64,000 nucleotides of DNA, taken from NCBI GenBank assembly GCA_001599595.1, contig BCHH01000020.1:506578-570577 (forward strand), written 5' to 3'. The notes below the pieces were generated by a model. That model was given only the letters and a program-made list of their open reading frames with translations, was not told the origin of the DNA and made no database searches. The position numbers were made by a program, and so were the translations under genes. Positions 1 through 10,915 of this stretch are shown here, piece after piece. This DNA is from Beverwykella pulmonaria. Its lineage: Eukaryota; Ascomycota; Dothideomycetes; Pleosporales; Melanommataceae. Position 1 is the stretch's first letter. Every line of letters begins with the position of its first letter.

Positions 1-1
1 G

Positions 2-432
2 CTAGGTACAACTAAGAGAATAAACGCCGCTTACAGTAGCGCAGCACTGATCTCCTATTTTACCTCCAACAGGGCAAGTAAAGCCATGAAGGCAGATGTT
101 TCCATTTCCACAACATGACTATATAGAGACTATTAGCTTATAGTACTCACCATATCGTTCAATTCCACCTTAGACGTAATTGTCTCGTGTAAATAGAATG
201 CCAGGTGCCTGTGTAGAAACCTCGTAAAGGAACAAAGACTAACTTCTCCTAGAGACGGATTATAACAAAGTTGAACAGACAGCCCAGCACAGTATACTGA
301 GGAGGTACCATATAGCTGGCTGCATGATTTCCCGTCTGCTCGGGGGAGAAGAGTAGGGTTGCCTGCATATTTGGCTCCTATTAAGCTAAACATAGATCCG
401 AGTAGGAGAAGGATTGACACAGATGGTATCAT
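2..432 (-). CDS. Small cysteine-rich secreted protein
   Basis: Two-exon model: 432..244 and 118..2, with an intron at 119..243 (GTTAGT donor, GCTAAT branch site, ATAG acceptor, phase 0). It gives 101 residues. The Met at 432 is preferred because a hydrophobic signal sequence (MIPSVSILLLLGSMF, cleavage near IGA/KY) follows at once; an upstream in-frame Met at 489 would only add polar residues. The mature part has about ten cysteines, including two CC pairs (SCCGNG and DQCCAT), a spacing usual in disulfide-bonded secreted fungal proteins. A 32-nt intron starting at the GTGAGT near 147 would also keep the frame but is too short to be likely. Function is unknown; an effector or cell-wall role is only a guess. 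The stop lies two bases from the window edge, so the gene is complete. Confidence 0.6.
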
Positions 433-1567
433 GGTCGTAGTTATAGTAAACGTCTGCAGGGGTGTTTGGTGCATAGATGATGTATACAATTGTTATGGGA
501 GCTTTTGTATTTGGGAAATTTTGTCTCCTTTCTTTCAGCTCTTGTTATAAGCTAGTCTGGACATAGATTTCCAAGAGAAGAGGCTGAACCTTGGCATACC
601 TTTTTCGCGAGATCATGAAACATAGTGTATTAATTGGTTCGGCTGTATTTTAGTGTGAATGCAAAGAGTTAATGAAAATACTAAGATTTATGGCTGAAAA
701 TCCAATATTGTGCTATCGAGCTACGTCATTCGTTCTTCGTCTCACTTCGGTGCTGTTGTTTTCACTTAGAAATATGAAAAATACTTTTATTGCGGTATAT
801 ATGACTTTCTATCTTTGGTAAGATATAAGTTCTAGTAGTTGTACACGAAGGGCAAGCAGGATTTGCAAGAATCCAAATGCCGAACTCCACGAGGTGATCC
901 GAACTTTTCAAACTCAACTCGATGCTGTTTTAGTGTCACCACCATCAATGTGAATGTGTGCATCGACAGCAACGAGTGGAAGCAGAACTGAATTAGGCGC
1001 AAGTGTCCCAACACAACGAGCACCGATTATCTGAATAAAGAACCTAACTGCCTTCCAATTCGCACCTGATCGAGCTCTGATCTTACCGATAGCCATGACG
1101 CAACCCTTACACGATACCTACCTTGACGGCATAAATTATCCGTAACGGCCTTCATAGAAACCTCAAGCTATGTTGGAGCGCGGCATGCCAAATGCGTGTG
1201 AGACGTATGCCTTGTATGCTGTTTTTGCATTAGTTGACAAAGGCTTCCCAAAGTGGATACGAGATGTTCGAACGCACCAAATATCCATAGACAGAGGAGC
1301 ATTTAGACGTATAGGGATCATTTCTGATGTACGTAAAAATTTTCAATGGTATAGTTCTAGCTTTGACATAATAAATCCCTCAAATGCCAAATGGTAGACG
1401 CAAGCTTACCTGGTCACGAAAAGTTCCTATCTTTACTCTCTTTGCCAGGCGGACTCGGCAAGTAGAATCATTGGGCTTTCAACATAGTCACGCAGCGTTG
1501 TCTGGATCTTGAAGGATATAGTTAACCCTCATGTATTGAAGCTATCAAGAAAGATCGACAGGTGCTT
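433..1567. other. Intergenic, no supported gene
   Basis: AT-rich spacer between two minus-strand genes. Open frames of 60-75 codons occur on both strands, but none has a signal peptide, a recognisable motif or spliceable extensions. The part near 432-600 probably holds the promoter of the cysteine-rich gene. Confidence 0.5.
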
Positions 1568-3091
1568 CTAACTAAAGTGGGGGATGTATTTAGCCCAATC
1601 GACAGTTTCAAAAGCCGAGGCTGGCAAACTTCTTAACCCAGCAAGGTCTTCCGTAAAAATATATATTCGACAGGCGCAGTATATTGCACAGAGAAAGGTT
1701 ACAGGAATAAGAAGGGTTAGAGATATCTCCAATTCTGGGTCAAGCGGTGATGAAATATTGCGTAATCTGTCAGCGACTGTCCTACGTGTCGGTTCCTGGA
1801 CTTGTCGCAGTGGGATATGATGTGAAGGTAGGGCTCTGGATTTTTGCATTTTTGGAATGACATGTTCCCAGAACCAGACATAACCACCACCGAACACGGA
1901 GAAAACAAGATTGAAGGTGCTCGCTGCCCTCCACAGTGTCCGCTCCGTAGAAGTTGGGAATGAGAAATTCCACGCAGCCATGAGCGTAATAGCGAAAGCA
2001 AGGATGAATATACTAGAAAAAAATTCGCGGTGAAGGTCGGGTTTCAACCATACGTCGCTTGGGATACGATCTCGTGGCTTAACCTTAATTGGGCGGGAAT
2101 ACAGTGGCAGATGCAGGTGTCTCATGATTTGGGAATAATACGCCCAGATTTTGCTTAGTGAGTACTCGCGTCGACTAACAAAATCAAGTGGGGTTTGAGC
2201 CCACTGTTCATTAATTAGGCCAGCCTATAGTGACTCTAAGTGTTTGTTCCAATAACGAACTGGTGGAATTTACTGACCTCACTATGGATTTGCTCAATCG
2301 TTTTCCTGCAGAAAAGTATTGTTGGTGTTGTCACATCTAAAGGTTTGTGAATCCAGTAGAATGACGTGGCAAACATGACAACAATAAAGGACATGGTTGT
2401 CAATTCAAGAGTGCTTATAGCAAGGCCTTGGAATGCACGTGCAATTGTGTTGACGAAGAACCATATAGCCTGGATTACGGTAATCAGTCTAGGCTCGTGT
2501 TAGCGAACGAAAAGGCTTTAGAGAGTCTATAGTTGCAAACCTCGCGAGTCCATCAGCTTTATTCTTGTCCTGAATTTCCTCCCTCCCAAGTTTGGGATAA
2601 TCCAAGTAGCCCTTGTTGATGAGGTAAAACAGTTGTTTAGAATTGATAGGAAACGCTATTTCCTTGTCACCTTGCTTAGCTTTTAGAAGAAACCCCCCCA
2701 TGTCTGCGTAAAAAGCATGCGTGAGCGTCCAGCCTGAGAGGTTATTTTGTCGAAAGTCCTATATAAAACATTAACTAGCGTTACAATTTGGAAGACTAAT
2801 GGCTACCTTTACCGATGCCGCTGCTGAAGTCATTTGACCAGCAGCGATTCCAAGTAAGAACTCCGGCCCGAGCAACGCGATTAACGCTAGAGTAGCTTTA
2901 TCATGCAGTCGATCCCATTTAGAGTCTGATAATGCTGAGACATTGGGGCAGACGGAGGACCAGCAGCACAGAAAGATGGTTAGGAGGCACGAACTAAGAA
3001 TGCTAGCTGTTCCGCGGCCTGATGGTGAGGGTGTCCACCCGTAGTAGAGTCTACCCTCGCTTGCTGTGGAGTTGAGAGGAACAACGCTCAT
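1568..3091 (-). CDS. Fungal multi-pass membrane protein (GW-PSP-SGRG family)
   Basis: Four exons: 3091..2807, 2758..2541, 2488..2278 and 2224..1568. The introns are 48, 52 and 53 nt, all GT-AG, and the frame closes at 456 residues. The N-terminus has the GW-PSP-SGRG motif followed by a hydrophobic stretch (SCLLTIFLCCW). Further family landmarks are ALLGPEF, the MGGFLL block, a KADGLA segment, a TM helix ending before HKPLDV, the TPLDFVSR block, a WNFSFPT-T-LWR segment and a C-terminal TM followed by LRSLPASAFETVDWA. From memory this order is that of a large uncharacterised family common in Pezizomycotina; no function is known to me. It is likely in an internal or plasma membrane. All landmarks are present without internal stops, so it appears intact, unlike the related relic at about 49.5-51.3 kb. 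Confidence 0.85.
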
Positions 3092-3569
3092 TGCTTATTA
3101 AGAAAAATCGTCAAGGCCAGCCTCAGGTAATTAGACACAAAGGCGAGCGAGTATAGTACAGTCTCAAGCGGCGACCGTTGAGCAGTCAAAGTTGGAGGGA
3201 AGGGGCATTTATTGCTTTTTGCAATAGGCGGCACAGCAACCCTTTTTACCGCCTAAATGGAGGACGAGGGGCGGCCCGAAGCGTGAGATGTTCCCGGCGC
3301 GTTTCGTTCAGCCAATCGGGTTGCGCCGAAAGCTCGGCTGGTGCCGGAGCTTGGTTGCCTGCAGAAGCGTAACGCCCACTCAAAGAGGAACAGACGACAC
3401 CGTAAACAATCCCAAAGGCTCCTTTTCGTTGCGATAATGTACGTTACGGGTTTTGTCCTCAATTTTCGCACTGATGGACAGGCCCGCTTCTGCTCACTTC
3501 AGAGCTAAGCCCCTGGATCCTAAGCTGGGATCAGAGAAGACGTATCGTTTTATTTTATTAATAGAACTA
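3092..3569. other. Intergenic, no supported gene
   Basis: Upstream region of the minus-strand membrane-protein gene, ending at the inverted-repeat element. No convincing coding frame is seen on either strand. Confidence 0.5.
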
Positions 3570-4095
3570 ACGTGTTTCACCACCGAGCGGCTCACCCCAA
3601 AATATCTCAACTACCATTAGATAATAAACTTTAAAATTCCAGAGCTGGGCTTTTGTAAATGTACTCTATGATATGTACTGATTATAGATACATTGAATAT
3701 TTGATTCGTTAAATATTGAGATTTGGGGCTAAAGTAGCCCCCACTTTGGGCTATTTGTCACGTGTACCAGGTGATATACCCTATGTCCTATTCTAGCTAG
3801 CTCACCCTTCATGGGTATATATAGTCGTCGTGCGAGCAGTCAGCTCTTCACGGCTTTCATACTCTTTTATACACACTTTACCCATCAGATAGTTGACTTC
3901 CGCTTCTCATCGTGACGCTATCTGCACTTAATATCTTTGAGATTGATACAGACTACAGATTATGTGTAAGAAAGCCCAAATCTGGAATTTTAAAGTTTAT
4001 TATGGGGTAGTGGTTAAGATATTTTGCTTCCAAATTGCGGTATTTTGGTGTATTTTGGCGTATTTTGGGGTGAGCCACTCGGTTGTGAAACACCT
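3570..4095. mobile_element. Long-TIR non-autonomous element (MITE-like), TA-flanked
   Basis: The left end (ACGTGTTTCACCACCGAGCG at 3570) is matched in inverted orientation by the right end (GGTTGTGAAACACCT ending at 4095). The ends continue through GGCTCACCCCAAAATA and, further in, ATAATAAACTTTAAAATTCC on both arms. The right arm holds extra tandem units of the type GTATTTTGG near 4030-4070. Both outer edges abut TA (3568-3569 and 4096-4097), as expected for a TA target duplication of the Tc1/mariner class. No transposase is inside. A solo LTR sits between the arms, so its sequence is not part of the original element. Confidence 0.7.
3756..3917 (+). mobile_element. Solo LTR, copy 1 (nested)
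   Basis: Starts TGTCACGTG and ends CGTGAC, and shares a long block with the second copy at 19266-19468: TCCTATTCTAGCTAGCTCAC, then a TATATATA box, GTCGTCGTGCGAGCAGTCAG and GTTGACTTCCGC. Flanks are GCTAT on both sides if the LTR is read as TTGTCACG..CGTGAC, or CTATT/CTATC if read as TGT..ACG, so a five-base target duplication is likely. It is about 40 bp shorter than copy 2, mostly in the 5' CACGTG-rich part. No internal retroelement genes lie beside it. It lies between the two arms of the inverted-repeat element. Confidence 0.7.
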
Positions 4096-4397
4096 TATAT
4101 GCTACTGAAACATTCCAATGATCGAATATTAATTCTATGAAATATATTTCTGTTACATATTTTGATAAAATCTTTCCAAAAAGAACATGTTTTACTGATG
4201 TACTCATATCTCAAGAGAAGTGGATGATTACCTTGGCCTCGTTAACAGGGAGCCCCGTATGGGCGAAGGTCGTCGTCCAAAATGTTTAGGCTGTCTATAC
4301 AATCTCATCGGCCCGAGAAAAGTGTGGTGGTTGGTTTTTTTGGAGAAAAACAAGGCTATATTTGGGGACGTAGGCTCGAAGTGTGTTCACGTGACTG

Positions 4398-4505
4398 CTA
4401 TCTTGATGAGGTTCTTAAGCTGCCGTGAGCGTCAAACCTCATCAAAGGGGATTCAGCTATCTTGACCAGGTTCTTGAGCTGCCGTGAGCGTCAATACCTG
4501 ATCCT
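4398..4505 (+). repeat. Two-copy direct repeat, about 60-bp period
   Basis: GCTATCTTGATGAGGTTCTT at 4398 followed by AAGCTGCCGTGAGCGTCAA is repeated at about 4458 as GCTATCTTGACCAGGTTCTT followed by GAGCTGCCGTGAGCGTCAA. The copies differ mainly by transitions. Origin unknown. Confidence 0.65.
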
Positions 4506-7172
4506 GAATCTCACTAAGCGCGTCAATCGTGAGCCAGCTGTTCGGCCGAGCGCAAAGCGCGATAACTATCTACAACGGGCAACAACAGAGAACTATGGGA
4601 TGGTGGGCGGGATCGCAGAATTGTACAATCTGGGGCCGAATTGATTGCTTGATGAGGTTGCTGATAGTTGATGGTTGAGGCTCTGAGACATCCTGGGATC
4701 GACTCAGGAACTCTACTGAGAAGCTTGGCGGCCTAACCCAGTATAGAACAAACATAAATTGGCCAAGATAGCCTATGCTAGCAACATTTTTGGTGTAGAG
4801 AATGCGTGTTTTGCACCGCTCTGCTTATATCTGTATCAGAATGCCCCTGAGCTGCAAGTCCACCTCTTATAACGGTTGTCCTGGCCTCAAGTTTTGGTAG
4901 TATTTAACTGAGGACCAATCAAGATAGTCTGCCCAGAGCACTTGCTCCAGGCCCTGGCATCGCAGACTCTTCAATGCAGAGCACAAATTTCTGGTAATCG
5001 GCATACCTTTCTCTTCTACTTGGGCCGGCAATATATCGCTTGCGTCTCACTAGACATACTACAATGCTTCGTATTCGACAGCATTGTCTAGCAAAGCCAC
5101 GGTAAAGCAGCAGCACAATTCGTTGTCACGGATTCCGAGGGAGACACGCAGGGGTCGGACCTGTCTTTTGGTTTCATCAGGCAGCGTATAAGAGACTTCT
5201 CCGGCAGGAAACGTGTTGATGGATTTGTATATGTTAGGGTCGCTAGGTTGACATTAGATGAAATTCCCCGCTGTAGATCATTAAGCTACAGCTTCTCCCA
5301 TGAATAAGTGGCGTTGCAGACCATGGCCTGTGCATGGAAGTAAGGTGAAGCTTCTGGCAACAGCACACCAAATTATAATAAACGCTTAGAGCGAACTCGG
5401 CTAGCGCTCAGACCATGCCCTATTGTATAGAGGATCGATCCCTTAAAGCCTCTTCGCTCCTCATCATGGCGTAGCATGGAATAGAGTCAATCTATCCTAT
5501 CATTTGCACCTCGCGCAATCACAACAGTGAAGACCGAGCTCGTCATCACACCTATACTAAACAACGCATCTTTTGTATGTAATTTACATATAGAATTACA
5601 CTTCGTAGCTATTCTACACACGAGTCAATTGCCACAGTAGCCCCTGCGACGCTACTAATCCAATCGTGGGAGGGCTGCAAGCCGCGTTGCACCTTCAACA
5701 CAATATGTCGTCTGTTCTCGAATGCTAACCCTCTGTATATAGAGTTTGGTAGAACGCCACGATACGAAACATGCGGAATGCTTGCACACATGCATTGACT
5801 TTGGAAAATCTCCGTCCTTGCCGGTAGCACAAGTTCGAAGCTCAAATCACATTTTGCAATAGTTCCAAGCTTCCATACCAGCGTGGGAGCTTTGTGATAA
5901 TAATGAAAAAAAAAATCACCAGAGTAAAGAGATACTTGCTACAGACATGATGTAGCCGGCGAGCGCTTTCAGTCGTCCATCTAGGCACGCCATGTCGAAA
6001 GCACTCCACATGTCATCTTCATTTCGTTCATCTTCATTGCCGTGTCAATTCTATTAAACAGTCGAAAGAGAGATTTCTTTTCAAACTCGTTAAGAAAACC
6101 ACAGAGAAGGAAAGAAGTCGACACCTCTTTATGAAGTCATCTTCGACGACCAGCATCGCGTTGATTGAAGTTGCAGTCAAGTAACGTTATTCGGCTATCC
6201 GTCATAGTATGCTCGCCCACGTCTCTCGATTCCACCAACCAAGGCAAGTGGAAAGGATCAAAGGTTAATACAATTCAACTGTACTTGGGGGGGGGGGGGA
6301 GACCGGGGAATCTGGAGAGACGATCGGACATACCCGTCTCCCTGGTCTACCTCCGGCCACGTCTCTACGGGTACATTCTTTTGATTCACTATACCAGGCT
6401 AGCGGACCTTCCAGCAACAAGATAGGGCGTCTTGGCGGGCGTTAAAACACTGGGCGGAGCTGTTTTACTTTATATTAAAATGTCTAACATCCTTCCTTAT
6501 CCGGACTAGACTGGAGGACTTGAGCAAATCACATGGGCGTGCGGGACGAGTTTGCCTTTCGAGCCAAGATAATTATGTGTGTGTTTATGATCGTTAACGG
6601 CGATTGCCTTATTTCCCCTGGCCAGAAACGGGCAGTCGATGAGATGAGATCTTGGCGGATGTCTTGGCTCTGTTTTCCTAGACAGACAACCCGCTCCGCC
6701 ACGCCACGCCACTTCCTAAATCCTACATTGCAAAACCATGGATGATAATTTTCTAAAACCACCGGGTTCCTGTTCAGGGTTGCCTTAGCGAATCCAGGCC
6801 ACGTTCGCCAATCATTCGACGATCCTGTTCCTTCTCTGCATGTCTTGCTGCGATCAAGTCGACAACCACCCACAGCCACACTGCCTGAGAGCATGAAAGA
6901 CCTGCCCATTCCAGAGGCTTGGCCCTAGAAGTCTCTCCACATCTCACTGCACCGAAATCCATACACTCCTTCTGCATCGAGCACACCTTCCACGCAGCGC
7001 TAGGCTGCGACTTGACTGCGGATAAGGATTCATTTCTTGTAGTCAAGAACACCTAGCAGCGCATCTAAGAGAAATATATATATGCCATCCAGATCGCGCA
7101 CTATGTTGTCCATATCACATCATCCCAGACCACTTTGAATCTCTACTCCCTGGTAACCGTCTCCAGTCTACC
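4506..7172. other. Intergenic, no supported gene
   Basis: About 2.7 kb with many short frames but no coherent protein. A run of about 12 G occurs near 6288. Bases just before 7173 form the protease promoter, with a short TATATATA stretch near 7075. A degraded gene or repeat cannot be excluded around 4560-5850. Confidence 0.45.
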
Positions 7173-8146
7173 ATGGTTCACTTTACTGCATTGGCTCTTG
7201 CCCTTGGAGCTTTGATCCCAGGCATTGTTGCCCACCCGGCCAATGCTCCTCGTGCCGGAACAAACTTCGGTTGCAGAGTCAAGCCTTCGGCAGAGTTCCT
7301 TGCTGCATCCGAAGCTATGGCCGCTGCTGAAGCGAACACCACTTCTTCGGATGAATTCTCAATCCAGGCCACAATTACAGTCCAAACGTACTTCCATGTT
7401 GTGGCTAAGTCTACAGCTGCATCCGGAGGGTATATTCCCCAGAGCCAGCTCACAGAGCAATTGGCTGTTATGAATAGCAACTATGGTATGCCTATCTCAA
7501 ATATCTCCTTCTCCCTCTCCTCTTGGACATGTATACTGATAAGGAACAGCTCCCCACGGCATTCAATTCAACTTGGTCTCCACTGACTACACTGTTAACA
7601 CAAACTGGGCATCCGACGGCGCTGAGCTTACAATGAAGAAAGCACTCCGCAAGGGCGACTATGCCGCCCTCAACATCTACTTCCAGTACTCCATTGGCGG
7701 CGACTTCGGATACTGCTACTATCCAACCACAGTCACCACTGGCTCAAATGCGTTCTACACGGATGGCTGCTCCATCCTTTATTCGACCGTGCCCGGAGGA
7801 TCTTCCACCAACTTCAACCTCGGAAAGACTGTCACTCACGAGGTTGGCCACTGGTTCGGTCTTGCGCACACGTTCGAGGGCGGCTGCACCGGCGCTGGTG
7901 ATAGCATTGCGGATACGCCTGCCCAGGCGAGTGCTTCCAGCGGATGCCCTGTCGGACGTGATTCTTGTCCCAGTGCTGCAGGTCTAGATCCTATTCATAA
8001 CTATATGGACTACTCTTATGAGTGAGTTGCTCCTTTTAATAATGCTCGAGGATTGGAAGCTAACGTGGGATAGTTCTTGCTACGAGGAATTCACCCCTAA
8101 CCAACAGACGAGAATGTACAATATGTGGAATACGTATCGCGCTTAG
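7173..8146 (+). CDS. Secreted M43-family zinc metalloprotease
   Basis: Three exons: 7173..7485, 7550..8021 and 8074..8146 (introns 64 and 52 nt, GT-AG), 285 residues. Residues 1-20 form a signal peptide ([20 protein letters not shown]). The zinc site [11 protein letters not shown] at residues 201-211 matches HExxHxxGxxH of the metzincin clan, and the downstream MDYSYDSC is the Met-turn region. This combination, with paired cysteines around GGC, GYC and DGC, is typical of M43B extracellular metalloproteases of the fungal MEP1 type. The length agrees with the family. It should hydrolyse proteins outside the cell, in nutrition or host/substrate attack. The ATG at 7173 is the first in frame and directly begins the signal peptide. 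No other secreted protein gene lies beside it. Confidence 0.92.
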
Positions 8147-9508
8147 ATCATGAATGAGGAAATGGACGAGACGTATATAATGAGACGCATGAGATGTGTG
8201 GGAGTGAGGAACAAGTCTGATAGAGATGCTGTTTATGAAGTCATGTGATGAATGTAATATTTCTGTGCAGACATATACCTGGCCATATCTCTGCCATTGC
8301 AGTGACTTCACGTCTTGTATAATTAGTAGCCAGTATTGAAGTGCTGCATGTTCTCATGTCTGTGGAGAATCATAGGGGTGCTCCTAAGAGACTCTTTTAG
8401 AGGCTGTAAAAGGTGTATGTTAGTAGGGCAACTTCACTCTTCCTGCCTCCACGTGAATTCTAATAATGCTTCTTAAGTTTCATTAGTGGACACAATTCCT
8501 CTGTGCTTACAGGAAGTAAGTAAACGACACATACTTGACAATTATACGTACATGACGCTACACACTAGCAGGCATGTTCCCAACACAATTTCCAGTTTCA
8601 TTAGGGAAAATCAAGATTCTCCAAGTTGCTTGTTTCCACAGTGTTCTTCTCTTTGCTATTAAATAATGTGAAATTGTTCCTCACCCCTGCATTTTCTTCG
8701 ACGCTGTCCAGTTTTTCGGGGCAGAATTTGCAAGCTTCTTGTCTGCGTGCATATCGTGGTGGTCACTGAGTGTAAGGGAATAGGCAAGAGGCTAACTTGT
8801 ACGCATTGTATTCCTAAACTAACAGAAGAAAGCATAAAGAAGAGAAGAAAGGTTGCCGGCAAGCATAGGTGCTTACCGAGGCCTCGCACGCTAATTGGGT
8901 AAGCAGGGCTAGAGGAACTTGACCAATAGGGCGCAGCCCATCACACCAAAGCGATTCTTCATCAAAGCAATCATTGAACATTTTACATGAAAAAAAATTA
9001 TAACTTCTCTTCACCTTGCTCATTGAGTAGTAGTTATTTGTTGGCACGGGTTGGAGAGGTTTAAATGCTGCCCAGGTGGAACGGTGAAACTCGCCAAGAT
9101 TGTAAATTCACTAGGCTAATTTTGAATAAGATCTATTCCTCTCAGCCTGTTGTCACGTTACTTTTCCCGCCAAGCCCAAGTCTCAAGTCACAGGTCACAA
9201 GCCACTCAACGCCATGTGTCCATGGCGTAGCCCTCAACAGGGATCCCGCCAATACAAGAAAACGGGCTGAGCCCAGACCGCAATGGGGCTCTGCCCACGA
9301 CTCAGGTCCTTCCAAAAGTGTGGAGGATTTGCGCAGGGGAAACGACATATTCATCACATCTAGATCTCCAACCTTTCAGCCCGCAACTCTTTGCTTCAAA
9401 GTTGTTCTCAATGAAAGTTCAAGGAGTTAGCATTGGTGTTTGAGCCCGAGCGGGAACGTCCTGGATCCGAGCCAATCCGGCGCCGAGACCACGGCTAGAA
9501 CGGGAAAC
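8147..9508. other. Intergenic, no supported gene
   Basis: 3' flank of the protease, then AT-rich sequence. Short frames on both strands show no family signature. Confidence 0.5.
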
Positions 9509-9510
9509 TA

Positions 9511-9637
9511 CACGGCCCTCGCATGACCAAGTGACTAGTACTGTCCGTGTGCCTTCCATACATTATCTTTAATTTTCGATACAAATTTTTACCTGTGCTG
9601 TGGCTAGTGCTAGTCACTTGTTAATGGGAGGGCCGTG
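9511..9637. mobile_element. 127-bp MITE with TA target duplication
   Basis: The left end CACGGCCCTC then CAAGTGACTAGTACT is mirrored by the right end TAGTGCTAGTCACTTG then GAGGGCCGTG. The imperfect terminal inverted repeats cover about 33 bases each. TA occurs on both outer sides (9509-9510 and 9638-9639). The short AT-rich core has no coding capacity. This is the layout of a Tc1/mariner-type MITE; the family is not known to me. Confidence 0.75.
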
Positions 9638-9639
9638 TA

Positions 9640-10915
9640 TGGCGGGAGCGACCTCAACAGATTGCATAGAAAGCTGGTATCGACCGTTTCTATTGCTAGG
9701 CGCTCAGGCATGACACAAAGCTAGGAACGCACTCAACGGAGGCAGCCGATTTCCAACGTCTGGCGTGAAGAATCTTCCGTGACGAATCTTCCGTGACGAA
9801 GTTCCTAGTCTAGAGGCACTAGAAGCCTTGTATTTCTGCTTCCAACCTAGCATGCGACCTACGAGGTATCGGTTCTTCAGAAGACGGGACACGGGACCGT
9901 ATTCGTGGTAGGTTTGGGGCTAGCTTTGCTATCGTTACAGCAAAAGTGCGCAGCGATTCGCTCGCGGATTTTGCCCTGCTGTCTCTCACAAACCGTTGGT
10001 AAAACATCGCAGTTTTGCACATGGGAATTCGAAATTGGAGCAGTTTGAGGTTCAATATTGCCTTCAGACTGTTTTCATTAACCCAAATAGATGAGAGGCT
10101 AGACGGCTCCAACGCTTGGCGGAACACACGTCATGCGATTTGAATGATGCCACACAAACTGACACGATTCAGATAGGGGTACTGGCTCTACTAGCTTGCC
10201 CATCGTCCGAAGATCTAGATGTCAAGTGGAGCCTCCCCGCAATGCCGCCATGCCGCCATGTCGCCATGCCAAGCTACGAAATTCCAAAAATCGTCAGCCT
10301 TGGTGCTAGTCGACTCGCATCCAATGTTGCCGTCGTATGATACCTGCAGTTTCCACATTCCACTCCACTTTCAGGCCATGCACCCTACCGCTCTGCGAAC
10401 ACTTCGCAACTTTAAGGATTGTAAGGATTGGATGCGCCATAAAGAAGCAGCGGTTTTCCGTGAGCCGACCTGCAGAATTGGACCGCTAAGGGGGAAATCC
10501 TCCGCATTTGCGAAAATATCACCCGAATAGGACTATGATTGGACGATTACAGGGGTGCGCTCACGTATACTTCCCAGGAACCATCTTCTTAAATCGACCG
10601 GGGAACCCGAATACCTGTCACATTGATTGGCGTTTCGTACATGAATTCAGCTAATGGCGACGTCGGAAATTCTGTTGTGGGTCAACAAAGTTTTGATAGA
10701 TGGCCGTGCGAATGCTGAACATGGGGCGGGGCGGGTGATTCTTGGAGGTTCCTGCAAGTACCTGCGGCTGCTTCTAAAGAGAGGCTTTTGCTGCTCTTCT
10801 GTACTATACATCGCTCCTTCGTTCTTGTGCGCCCACCAAAGCAGATTGGAGGCTTCACGGGGCCCTCTTTGGCCTCTAGATTACTGCGACACCAACAGAC
10901 CTCCGGACACACCCC
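9640..10915. other. Intergenic, no supported gene
   Basis: No gene recognised. A small tandem array of the unit GCCGCCAT / GTCGCCAT lies near 10240-10270. The last few hundred bases are the promoter of the seven-TM gene. Confidence 0.5.

Noticed and set aside
914..1096. Minus-strand 60-codon frame with a hydrophobic core
   Set aside because: No homology signature, no splice context and AT-rich surroundings; length is within chance.
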